This document shows, piece after piece, positions 48,013 to 60,500 of a DNA stretch of 64,000 bases. Within the stretch, counting starts at the first letter, position 1; every line of letters starts with the position of its first letter. This stretch comes from Xestospongia bergquistia (Eukaryota > Porifera > Demospongiae > Haplosclerida > Petrosiidae). The translations under genes and the position numbers were made by a program. The notes under the pieces are model-generated. The model was given only the letters and a program-made list of their open reading frames with translations. It searched no databases and was not told the DNA's origin. Location: contig OZ014412.1 of assembly GCA_963965975.1 (NCBI GenBank), positions 8,680,708-8,744,707 on the forward strand, written 5' to 3'.

Positions 48013-50016
48013 TTAAAGTTGATTACTCATTTCAGGCTTCTCTAGATCTTTAGAGTCAGGAGACTTTTTAGTGGTCTTCTTTTTCCGTACCAGTACTACC
48101 ACTAAAACTATTATCACTATGACAAGTAGTAGTACTCCAAGACCTACTACGACTCCAACCATAACACCAAGATTATTATCATCAGTTGATTGTTGTACAG
48201 TAGGACCTAATACAATAATAAAATATGAGAACAACTAATATTATCAACTATAATAACTAATAATTTGTCATGTAAAAAAATTAATTCTGACTTCCTTGTG
48301 ACTTTGTCCTTACAAGATTCTCTTATAAATCCAGGTAAACAATGACAGTTATAATTCTTACCATGAGGTTGAGATGTACCACCATTAGAAGGGTTAAGAT
48401 TATTGGAGTTGGGTTGAAGGGCACCTATTAGTAACAATAAATGGAGATAGTTTAAGATTATTGGATATACTTGTATTAATAATATTTAGATTCATTCCTG
48501 TTAAGTATGTATATCCTTCTGCATTAAGAGAATGATAGTATTTCGTTCCTCCATATCCAATTACACTAAGACCAACAGTAATATCAGTATGATGTAAAAC
48601 ATGAGGTAGAGTGTCATTAAACTTATGAACTGTTCCATATCCTATAATGTCACCATTATAACCATGAATAGGTTTCCAGTCCCAGTTATAAGGTTTATCA
48701 TCTAATAGAACATCAGTTGTGTCAGTTGTTGTAATTTGAATGTAATGATGATCAAACCAGTCAATCAATGAAGTGTTCAGTGGTACATAGACCACTTTAT
48801 TAATGTACTGTTCTATAGGAGGTATCACACTCAAGATTTCATGGAGGTATGAATATTTATTTTTTGAGTATCGTCTTTGACCTTCTGAAACAAGTTGAGA
48901 TACAAGTATTGGCTTATTAGATTCAATAGTACAATAGGTAACTGGATCAAAGTAAGGACTTATAAAGTTCCAGTCACCAGGAGATGTCAAAAATATGGAC
49001 TTAATTAATGAATTGTTACAAGTTTGAGTAATATTAGTTTCTCCTTCAGAGGCCACAATCTTTGTGCAGTGCTGCAGTGATGCTTCAGGAAATGGTACAA
49101 GGAGGAACGTTTTACCCCAAGTCACTGTCGGAGGGATCTGCTCTAAAACATAATCACAATATCCTGACCACCGCCACAACCTATATGGGTTGGAGTATGC
49201 ATTCCACCACCATAGTTGATCTGACACTACACCACACTCATGTCCACTGATAACTGTTAAAGGTTTATTTGAAATAATTTGAGTGCCAGTTAAATCATCT
49301 AAAGCTCCAATCAGAAGTGTTTGCATTAAATGTAGTCTAATGGTATAGGTATTACCATCATTGATAATAATAGTTGGGCTGCTTGGATTTTGAGGGTCTG
49401 CTGGAACCTTTATCATCTGTGTAGGTACAATAGTTATAGTAGTGTTGTCCTCATTTCCAACTAAAAGAAACAAACTCTCGTCTCCCCACCAGCTATTTAT
49501 TGATACCACATAATATTCATATTGTTGTAGCCCCATATTGATGTATGGATATGCTAAGTATTCAGCATTCAATTCATAACTCAAAGACATCACAACAACT
49601 GATATAGGAGTGTTGTCATCATTAGAATAGATATGAATTCCTTTGAATCGTTCTGCATAATTTCCATTACGTGGTTCAACATTATCTGGTAGTATTACAA
49701 TAGCAGGACTATCAACAGATACCTTACCAGTGTAGTACCAACCTGTACTACCATGGTTCCACCCAATACCTAACTCTACTGTGAAGGTAACTGGTTGGAC
49801 TGATAGTGTAGTAATGGTGAGTTCTCTTGTATAGTTCCAACTTGACCTCAGTATACTAATATAGAAATGAACTCCATATGTAGAAAGCTGACCATTGATT
49901 ATCTTAGGAAAATATACAGAAATCACTGTTGAAGAAAATAATGTAACATCACTTGGTTACTAGTTAATGATCTACTTACAGACTGTAGCTAATAGAACAG
50001 TGTAGACTAGCTTTAT
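48013..50016 (-). CDS. Unit 9: short IgGFc-binding-domain membrane protein, start codon ATG changed to ATA
   Basis: Exon 1 49980-50016, exon 2 48471-49925 (485 codons), TM exon 48013-48206 are all open and splice in phase, giving the usual signal peptide, IgGFc-binding domain, glycine-zipper TM and KKKTTKK tail (LEKPEMSNQL). The first codon is ATA (plus-strand CTTTATTTTG where other copies have CTTCATTTTG), and no in-frame upstream ATG is seen. A duplicated first exon at 50146-50200 also lacks ATG. An EGF-like exon between exon 2 and the TM exon (about 48290-48427) has lost its donor and two cysteines. Either non-AUG initiation, a start in an unseen 5' exon, or a very young pseudogene. TATA-like element at 50053-50060. 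Confidence 0.65.
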
Positions 50017-50145
50017 TTTGATCTTTCTCTCTATGGACAAACAAGTAAACTCTTATAAAAACGTAATAGTTTTCAATGGCTTCAATGTTATAACTAAATC
50101 ACATTACAGGATAACATACTTAACTGTTAACAGAAGTTAATGATC

Positions 50146-50235
50146 TACTTACAGACTGAAGCTAATAGAACAGTGTAGACTACCTTCTTTTGATCGTTCT
50201 CTCTTTCAATATGGACAAATAAGTGAACTCTTATA
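50146..50235 (-). repeat. Duplicated first exon upstream of unit 9
   Basis: A near-complete copy of exon 1 including its GTAAGTAGATCATTAACT donor side and leader, but with CAAAAGAAGG in place of CAAAATGAAG, so the ATG is lost. The same deletion is found upstream of unit 2. Confidence 0.65.
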
Positions 50236-50310
50236 AAAACAGTAGTAGTTTTCAATGGCTTCAGTGTTATTAAGTAATCATATTACATCATTACATACAT
50301 AACTGTACCT

Positions 50311-50876
50311 TAGTAATTAATGTACTCATAGTAGGTTATCAATATAGTGCCAAAATTATGTTGATTGTTCATCAAACTAAATGATTGACCATTTGTCTCA
50401 ATGAGAACAAACTCTCCCTTTCCATTAAATGTGTACTTGTGAAGATCAAGAGTAACAATATGTGGATCACCAATTATGATAGCTAATGAATGACAAATTA
50501 TTATAAATTACACAAGAAATCCAGTGTTTATCTTATAAATTGTAACCACACTGGTGTGAATGCTTGTTATCCTTGAACTATATACTATAATACTGTTAAT
50601 ATAATACATACTCACCAGGTATCAGAGGATTGTAAGTTGTTCCATTATCTGAAGGACGTCTTTCATAGTAAATATTACAACTAGTTTGTGTTAATTTACA
50701 AACAGAAGATATATGGTAAGGTATCTTCAAATTGATGTTTAATCAAGTTACTCAAGTAATTCAATCTAGTACTACCAACTGTAGATACTTTATCTACTGA
50801 TCCTCCACCTGGTGGTCCCACAATTAGATTACCATCTCTACCATAGCAACACTCATTACCTGCTCCTTCATTAGTC
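50311..50876 (-). pseudogene. Orphan AMOP C-terminal exon and VWD start, upstream of unit 9 (frameshifted)
   Basis: AMOP-C exon 50616-50876 has an extra base in the FCCKG region, which truncates the frame at IFCL. The VWD start from 50482 loses homology after QSFSLMNN-like sequence, near 50311. Confidence 0.6.
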
Positions 50877-53524
50877 CTACAAATGTACATAATTATATTA
50901 ATAATATAACATGTGTATATAATATAGTACACAGATCATTGTATAGTAGCTGCACAACTATTTTTCAAATATAAGCTACATGTGAAACTTTATACCACAT
51001 GTGACTTATTAGTTATGTAGTAGTAAATAAGATACCTAGTGTAGAACTATTATACTAACAACATATTAACTTAAATGATGAACCACTACTATTAATAGTT
51101 TATAATAATAGTTTATCTCAAATTTGTAATGACATCAAGTTTTTAAAATTTGTAAGATAACTACTATAACAAAGTATGTTACAGTAACATATTATCTCAA
51201 ATTTACTCCCAGTAGCTGATTGCTGATCTTATATCTTCAATACTGATCCTCTTCAATTATATGTCATTCATTCTTTATAAACATACAGTAAATATATAGT
51301 TATTTGACAAGTGTACGTAGGAGGTGTTCAGATAAAATAAACCACATATTATAGATACTATTATCACAATATAATACATACCATATTGTAGACACATTAT
51401 CAATACAATATATACCATATTGTAGACACCATTATCAGTACAATACACACTATATTGTAGACACATTATCAATATAATACATACCATATTGTAGACACCA
51501 TTATCAGTACAATACACACTATATTGTAGCACATTATCAATACAATATATACCATATTGTAGACACCATTATCAGTACAATACACACTATATTGTAGACA
51601 CATAAGTATAATATTAATAATATTATTAATTATGTGTAGAAGTGAATAGGATACTTAAATAGATCTACAATGTACATACACACATTCCTCATATAATTAG
51701 TTCATTAGTTGTCTAGACTAATGACTCTAATTGTTTATAACACTCTAAAATTAAGCATCCATAACATGCATTCTAATTAAATTAAATTCCATACATGGCT
51801 ATATACTAGATAGTTAATGTATGATAGTACATTAAGTATATAAGAATTACATCTGATAATTATTCTTAGTAAAGACTTGCATATAGCTGGTTTGAGTGTG
51901 TCAACAAGTCTATGAATACACATTTCTAGTAAATCCATATGCTAATATATACAGTACCATATATAGAGTCATATTCATGCATGAAACTCATATAACATAT
52001 AAATATGTTAAAATTACATATCACTTTTATCAGTGCTATAGAGTGTAATAGCAGTATATAAGTGAATTACATACTAAACTCAAACCATTTTACTTACAAC
52101 AACTACTCTACATAGACTGTTAATATTACTAGTTATATCTACCTACATCATATGTTGCTTGAATAAACAATTTAATAGAAAACAGGATATCTATTGTTGT
52201 ATACATTAACTGTTGACTTACATTACTATCCACATCATATGTTGCTTGAATAAACAATTTAGTAGTACAGAATAGAATACAGGATATCTACTATTCTACA
52301 TCAAACTTGTCCAGGCTTGACATATAGGATACCTAAAGGAAGTTCTATGCTGTTCATATTCCCACAATCTCATATAATATGAATGGGACTGTGAGATTTC
52401 AAGGGAATTCTGATGGCAAAATTGGATAACACCATTATACAAAGACTACTCATTTACACCATCACCTATATCATATGCTAAATTAGTAGTACTTAGAGGA
52501 AAACAGTATGTTAACATAGACTGTTTACTAAATGAATTACATACTGTAAGTAATATTAAGTATAGAGTCTGTGTATAGTTTATGACACAATTATTCAGTC
52601 TTCTAATTACTCAAAGGGGATAGTAGTAATTCTTTTTGGTAAAGGATTTCAAAATATACATTGGAACCATCTCTTTTACATGTACATGTCCAATAATGCC
52701 ATGAATTAAGTTGCCCAATGGTACATAGACAAAATAACTCATTTAGTACACAATAACTGTCTTCTTAATACTACTAACTTCTTTACTCAAAACCAAGTGA
52801 TATGGTTAGGGACCGTTTTTTTAATAAGTCATTTTTATCGCTATTTCCATCAACTTAGTATAATATATGGTAATATATGGTAAATCACTTAACCAAAAGA
52901 TTATCTTCTATATACAGGCTCTTTCCTATGAAGTACCTCTAATAGTTACTAAACAAACTACTAACCATTTAGTTTAATCATAAATATTTGGCAGAATATA
53001 GTCTAGCTGAGAAAGTTAAAGTTTAATATTAATGTGCAAATGTACTCATAAACTAAATGATTATATGATGTATAACCTATTAAAACTGGACAATTGTTTT
53101 AACCTAGTTATTATTAAATGCATTGCCACACTCAATACAATGTCTATCATATATAGGTATTTGTTATAAATTACAAATGTAAATAAATATATTGTATTTG
53201 TTACTCAATATCAGTTATGTATATTATTATAATGTGTATACAAAATTATATAAAATTTTATTTAACACTAACCACAATACACATATTACTGAAAGAATGT
53301 ACAATATTAAAACTAATTGCTTTACTCTTATTATAATTTCCTTATGTATAAAAAGGTTATTCTACATAGAGAATAGCTTTGGTAATTAGAGAGTAATAAC
53401 TTAATTAGTTAAAATAATCAATCAGTTTTATCATGAGATTTAATCACTCACAGTACATTTGTTAGTATGTAACATAAACTAATTGACAATGATAATATTA
53501 TAGTTCATGACTAGATCAAATTTC
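50877..53524. other. Intron-like spacer between AMOP-N of unit 10 and orphan AMOP-C
   Basis: No gene. Collinear with 11.5-13.57 kb and with the AMOP intron of unit 11. Includes the minisatellite at 51345-51603 and a hairpin near 52359. Confidence 0.45.
51345..51603. repeat. 35-bp minisatellite, about 7 units
   Basis: Alternating variants of the TACCATATTGTAGACAC unit. CACATTATC and CACCATTATC forms alternate, suggesting higher-order duplication. Confidence 0.8.
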
Positions 53525-55060
53525 CTGATAATAGTTCTTTGATGAAAACATTTAAAAGCTTTAGGATGAAAGAATTCTATCAGTCTTGGATCTCTATCTT
53601 CAAGAAGACCACTGTTCACAGTTCTAGCTTGACCAATAGTGGGTGGACATGGGAAATCAGAACGTACTTTTTCTAATAGTTGTTGACCAATACTAGATGG
53701 TTCACTGATAGACCATGTTTTACATGCAGACCATAGTTTAGTGCCACTAGATTGTTTATTGGTTGATACTATCCATATTATATCTGTCCATTGAGTGACT
53801 TTCCTTTCTGCTTTATCAAACAATGTTAGATTTTGCAAATTACTACCTTTAGCTTCAATGGAAATAATAGCAGTATAAACAGATTGATTATTGGAGTGTG
53901 ATATAATAGGTATTGTGACAGTAGCTGACCCAGTATTAGCTACATCACTGTCTAGTGTGGTCACTTGTTCTAATGTAGGGACATCATTAGATATCTGGAA
54001 GATATGTAACTTAATGTCAACAAGTAAATCTGAGGGAGTAATGACATTTTGTAATGGTTTAGTTAGAGATAGTGTTGACCATATTAATGTAATATTATCT
54101 CCTACATGTATAAGTAGTTAATGAGAGCTAATGTCAACAGAAGTAACATCTTCAATCCAGCCTACAGATGAAATAAGTAAAAAAAACTTAAAGTTAAAAT
54201 CATTACTTACGTGAATAAAATGATGATTCCCTTTCATATTTAAATCCATTATGAAACAGTTGTACATTCACTCTTCCTATATTAATGTACTGTTCTATAG
54301 GAGGTATCACACTCAGGGTTTCATGTAAGAATGAATAGTTACAATAGGAGCCTCTTGCATGACCTTCTGAAACAAGTTGAGATACAAGTATTGGCTATCA
54401 GATTCAATTGTACAATAGGTAAATGGGTCAATGTAAGTATTTTTAAGGTTCCAGTCACAAGGAGTGTTCAAAAATATGGAATTAATATACGTATTGTTAC
54501 AAGTTTGAGTGATAGTAGTTTCTCCTTCAGAGGCCACAATCTTTGTAGAGTGCTTTATTGATGGTTCAGGAAATGGTACAAGGAGGAACTTTTTACCCCA
54601 AGTCACTGTCAGAGGGATCTGCTCTAAAACATAATCACAGTACCCCCCCCCACAGCCAATACTTGCGTTTTGAGAAGAACACATTCCATCACCATTGTTC
54701 ATTTGATAGTAACCACACTCATGTCTACTGATAACTGTTAAAGATTTATTTGAAATAATTCATGTGCCAGTTAAATCATCTGCAGCTCCAATCAGAAGTG
54801 TTTGCATTAAATGTAGTCTAATGGTATAAGTATTGCCAGCATTGATAATAACAGTTCAGTTGCTTGGACCTTGAGGGTCTTCTGGAACATTTATCATCTC
54901 TGTAGGCACAATAGTTATAATAGTGTTGTCCTCATTTCCAACTAAAAGAAAGACACTCTGGTCTTCCCACCAGCTATCTATTGATACCATGTAATATTCA
55001 TATTGTTGTAGTCCCATATTGATGTACGGATATGCTAAGTATTCAGCATTCATAACTCAC
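53525..55060 (-). pseudogene. Unit 10: internally deleted IgGFc/IPT/AMOP fragment
   Basis: Linker/AMOP-N exon 53525-54161 keeps its full 637-nt length but has a stop in its first 20 codons (CAT TAA at SSHK) and its donor GTAATT is GAAATT. The IPT/TIG exon is truncated. Its C-terminal part (54211-54280) is joined at 54280/54281 to mid-IgGFc sequence (IPPIEQYIN), deleting the end of IgGFc and the start of IPT. The remaining IgGFc segment (to about 55060) has several frameshifts and a 9-C run near 54645. Beyond 55060 it abuts the spacer leading to the CBS fragment. No first exon. Confidence 0.75.
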
Positions 55061-55243
55061 AGTTGTCTAGTGTAATTTATTGGTTGATTTTTCAAATGAT
55101 AAATAACAAAATTCAAATCAATCTACAAAAAATCTAATATAATAGAACTAACTACAATATATAGTGTACTGGTATTATATGTCATAGTACATGTTAACTA
55201 GTTTGACTATATAGTCCTCTCCCTCAATAGAGTAACTAAAATA

Positions 55244-55503
55244 TTAATTGTGTTCTTGTGGTTCATTTTGTATTAAATAATTGAGAAGATCAATGCAAGT
55301 GACTATACCATGTGTGTGTTGTTTTCGTTTAACAACTCCTTCATTAGTAGCTATTAGAAAGAGAGAGAGAGAGTCAATTGTGATTTGTGAAACAAATGGT
55401 ATCAATATCTCATATAATAAACACTTACTTCAGCATTCTGTCCTAGTAATAACAGGAAAGTGATTACGAGAACATGAGAGATGACCCAATTGAGTAGCAA
55501 TAT
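55244..55503 (-). pseudogene. CBS 3' fragment next to unit 10
   Basis: Exons 55429-55503 and 55244-55350 duplicate the last two exons of the CBS pseudogene (GHLSCSRNHFPVITRTE; HGIVTCIDLLNYLIQNEPQ), ending in TAA. Nearly identical to the copy at 33513-33808. Confidence 0.8.
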
Positions 55504-55539
55504 CTAGCATTCATAATACTTGTTTTGCTAGGATATTTA

Positions 55540-56091
55540 TCATCTACAAAGGTACAATAGTTATAGTAGTGTTATACTGATTTCCAACTAAAAGAGACAA
55601 ACTCTGGTGGCCCTGCCACTCACCTGTGCTACCTATATATTGATACCATATAACATTCATATCATTGTAGCCCCATATTGATGTATGGATATACACTGAG
55701 GTCACTACAACAACTGAGATGGGAGTGTTGTTATCATTGGAATAGATGTGAGTTATAATAGAGTCCAGCATTATCAGGTAGTATTACAAGAGCAGAAATA
55801 TCAACAGATGTATTACCAGTGTAGTACTAACCAGTACTATTGTGATTCTATCCTATACATAGCTCCATGTTGGAGTTAACTGACTGGCAATAATATTGAG
55901 TTCTCTTGTAAATTGACTAAATGACTCCTATCTCAGTATACCAATATAGAAATGAACTCTATAAGTAGAAAGCTGATCATTGGTTGTTTTAGGGAAATAT
56001 ACACAACTAATTGTTGGAGACAATAATTAGATTACTAGCTAGTAATCAATTTACAAACTGCAGCTAACAAAAAAATGACGACTAGCTTCAG
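55540..56091 (-). pseudogene. Relic IgGFc fragment, copy of the 33.8-34.4 kb relic
   Basis: Contains [24 protein letters not shown] and a first-exon relic with CTG in place of ATG (56089-56091), with decayed frames. Order and neighbours (CBS fragment on one side, inverted CBS fragment on the other) match the 33.5-35.1 kb block. Confidence 0.7.
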
Positions 56092-56493
56092 TTTGATCTC
56101 TTTCTCTCCCTCAATACTCTTTCTCTCTCTCTCTCTCTTTATTCTTCCATTATGGACAAACAAACACACTCTTATAAACAAAGTAGGCAATGGTTTCAAG
56201 TCTAATAACTAAATTACTATAGTATGAGGTATATCATGTGGTATTTACTAATAAACAAAACTTCAATGTGTACATTTTGTGTCCAAGTGTTAACAGTGTA
56301 TCCACACTAGTATCATGTTATTACTAGAGTAATAACTGTTGTCATATAAACTAAATATTATAACAACATTAACAACAGTATATATAATGTATGATATTAT
56401 ATGTCAGAGTACATGTTGACTATATAGACCTTCCTTTATTTAAATAACCCACAAATGTAATAGCACTCTTATGGTCTCTCTCTCTCTCTCTTT

Positions 56494-56670
56494 GCTACCA
56501 GTGAAGGAGTTGTTAGTAGTATAGTCACTGTCATTGGTCTTTTCAACTATTCAATCCAAAATGGAAGAGAGAGAGAGAAATCAATTGTAATTTGGAATAC
56601 ATCAGTCTTTATTACTTTGTCATTCTGTCCTAGTAGTTTATAGCAATTTCAAAGTGATCATGATTGACAA
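56494..56670. pseudogene. Inverted CBS 3' fragments, second copy
   Basis: Plus-strand ATSEGVVSSIVTVIGLFNYS (56494-56566), then minus-strand NHDHFEIAIN (about 56600-56670). Same inverted arrangement as at 34810-34990. Confidence 0.65.
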
Positions 56671-57541
56671 CACAATAGGATTAGCAATGAGATAAGTACC
56701 TGAAGACTCTGACAATGATGGTAATGGACTGTAGGTATGTAGAATCTTAATTTAAATCATGAGTTGATCAGCTAATGTGATGACATATGTGTTGAGATGA
56801 CTAAGAGTACTTTCAATGGAGGACAAGGTGAAATATTTAATATTTTTCAGTCCAAGATACCTTTAATTTCTGTATTGAGTTACCAATTATATGTTGCAAT
56901 ACAAATGTGTCATAGTGTTTGGACCTGATGTAGACAAAACAGCAAGATCCAAAAAATATTTAAGGACTTATTTGACTAACTCTTTATATAGTTGAGCTTT
57001 GACTTAAAACTATTCAATGTCATAAAAGCAAATGTTATTATTATACTCTATTCTCAGAGATTATCAAAATATCAAATACCCTTTTATCAAAACCATATTC
57101 ACAATACTTTATCAGATGAATACATGTGATGTGCAAGAATATGAAAACAGTTTACATAACATTATAATAATTTAGATATCTCAGGACACATCACTCCACT
57201 CTGAAAGACATGTGTATTTCTACATGTGACCTCTCCCATGATCTATAAAAATTCTTCTCAATCTTTTTATATGTTCATATATAGTGTGACTGCTATATAT
57301 TGAACATAAAATTCATTGAGAACAGTTTACATGCTCTGCCAGCACAACAAACCATAAATTACTGCAGTAACTGTTAACATAAAATATGAAAAAATGATAT
57401 TACAATCATTTTTTGTTCAAAAACTGAAGATAAATGAAGATACAGCACAAAAAAATAGCAAATTTCATATTTAACTTGGAAATATACAAAAGCAATTATA
57501 ATTAAGTACAAAACAACACTACACTCTTTAAATGTAATGTA
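56671..57541. other. Intergenic 3' flank of unit 11
   Basis: No gene. Shares sequence with 35.0-35.9 kb and 16.4-17.1 kb. Confidence 0.45.
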
Positions 57542-57547
57542 TTTATT
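57542..57547 (-). terminator. Poly(A) signal of unit 11
   Basis: AATAAA on the minus strand, 5 bases past the TGA, as in unit 5. Confidence 0.55.
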
Positions 57548-57552
57548 GTTAA

Positions 57553-60500
57553 TCACTGTTTGTCAAATTGTTCTAAAAATTGATCACTCATCTCAAGCTT
57601 CTCTAGATCTTTAGAGTCAAGAGACATTTTAGTGGTCTTCTTTTTCAGCACCAGTACTACCACTAAAACTATTATCACTACAACAAGTAGTAGAACACCA
57701 AGACCTACTAAAACTCCAACAATAACACCAACAATATTATCATCAGTTGATTGTTGTATTGTAGGAGCTAATAAAATGTATAGTATGAGAACAATTGATA
57801 TTATCAACTATAATAACTAATAAATAAATTTATCATGAAAGAAAATTTTTTAATTCTAACTTACTTGTTACTTCATTCTTACAAGACTCTCCAGTAAATC
57901 CAGGTAAACAATGACAGCTATAATTCCTACCATGAGGTTGACATGTACCACCATTACAAGGATTAGGATTACAGGGTGTATGAACTACTAACAATTAGTA
58001 AATTTAGTTTGCTCATAATAACAGTGATTCCTCACCAGTAATATTACAACTGTCTCCTTCATATCCTTCTTCACAAGCACACATATTAGTATCCACACAA
58101 GATCCATGAACACATGATGGATTACATGTAACTAATGTTCAATATTGAAAAGAAGCCAAAAATAATTAACTTACTTCTTTGCTTTTGTTCACAAAATTCT
58201 CCAGTACAGCCAGGTAGACATGTACAGATGTAATTTCCAGCATGATATTGACATGTACCATTATTGTTACAAACATTTTCATTACATGTTGAGTAAACTA
58301 CAATATTAATACAAGTAGTTTATCTATTGAATTATGTAACTGTGTCATTCAGTACCTATGATATCACAAGTGTCTCCTTCATAACCTTCTCCACAAGCAC
58401 ACACATTAGTATCCACACAAGCACCATGAACACAGGATGGATTACAACTTACTATGAATGAGACAGTAGTCAATAGAGTGAATGAGTGTTAATTACTTAC
58501 TTGGTTTGGATAAATTAACTAGTTGTTCAAGTTCCTGTCCTCCTCGATAAGTAGCCTCTCCAATCTCAATTCTTCCAGTAGTTGCTATATCAAACTTACA
58601 GAACACATCATCTCCACAAATATCATTAGCTTTTTTTTCCAGAGCAGTATCAGAAAAGGAAGGTTCATACACAGGAATGAATGATGGAAAATAGTATGTA
58701 GACCAGCTTTGTCCAAAATGATATGTAAACAAACTGTCACTATGGCTATCAATGATCCCTTAATAAAATTTAGAATTATTATAAATTCTAATTAGCATAC
58801 ACTTACATGTAATTCCAAACTTTTCATGTATCTCTTGTATAGTAGAGTTTAATGATAATATTGTTCCAGTTCCCCTTGGAGTAAGGTCATCTGTCTTATC
58901 ACCATTATATGGACCCATTAGTCCTTGAGTTTTGCTTTGATAACTCTCAGGGAGGCTAACAATAAGGACAGATATAAAACCATTTTCTTCTTGTACTTGT
59001 AGAAATGCACCACTTGAGAAGGTAGCACTGAATGTGGTGTTACCAGATTTAATGATGGTCACATTTTCAAAGTCTTGAATTTTTAATTCATCAAAGTTAG
59101 CTCTTTCTCCATCAACAAGAGTAATCACAGAAGTGATATTGTCAACTGTTTCTATTTCAAACTGAACTGTACTTGAACACTTTTCTTTGGCTACACAAGC
59201 TGAGAAGACAGTAGCATTTGCAACACTTCCCAATGAAGTTTTAACTTCAATCATTCTTCCTTGTAGTGTAAATGATTCATCATTTGTCTCAATGAGAACA
59301 AACTCTCCCTTTCCATTAAATGTGTACTTGTGAAGATCAAGAGTCACAATATGTGGATCACCAATTATGATAGCTAATGAATGACAAATTATTATAAATT
59401 ACAAAAGAAATCAAGTATTAATCTTACAAATTGAAACCACACTGGCAAGCATGCTTGTTATCCATGAACTATATTCTATAATACTGTTAATATGATACAT
59501 ACTCACCAGGTATTGGAGGAGTGTAAGCTGTTCCATTATCTGAAGGACGCCTTTCATAGTAAATATCACAACTAGTTAGTGTTCCTTTACAACAGAAGAT
59601 ATATGGTAGGATATCTTCAAATTGATGTTTAATCAAGTTACTCAAGTAATTCAATCTAGTACTACCAACTGTAGATACTTTATCTACTGATCCTCCACCT
59701 GGTGGTCCCACAATTAGATTACCATCTCTACCATAGCAACATTCATTACCTGCTCCTTTATTAGTCCTACAAATGTACATAATTATATTAATAATATAAC
59801 ATGTGTATATAATATAGTACACAGATCATTGTATAGTAGTTGTACAACTATTTTTCAAATATAAGCTACATGTGAATACTATAATATATCAGTTTGTTAT
59901 TATAGATTAGTGTGACTCATTAGTTATGTAGTAGTAAATAAGATACCTAAACAGATCTACAATGTATGTATTCACATAATGGTTTCGTCATATAATTAGT
60001 TAATCGTCTACACTAATGACTTTAATTGTTTATAACACTGCACAATTAAGCATCCATAACATAGATTCTAATTAAATTAAATTCCATACATGGCTATATA
60101 TTATATAGTTAATATATGATAGTACATTAAGTGTATAAGCATTACATCTGATGATTATTATTAGTAAGGACTTGCATATAACTAGTTTTAGTGTGTCACA
60201 AGTCTATGCATACACATCTCTAGTAAATCCATGTTTCCAAAACTCAATAAATGTGTTCAACAACCTGCTAATATACAGTACCATATATAAAGTCATATTC
60301 ATGTATGAAACTCATATAATGAATGCATATGTTAAAGTGACATAATCAATTTTATCAGTGCTATAGAGTGTAATAGCAGTATATAAGTGAATTACATACT
60401 AAAAATTAAACCATTTTACATACAACAACTACTCTACATAGACTGTTAACTTATATAATATTACTAGTTATATCTACCTACATCATATGTTGCTTGAATA

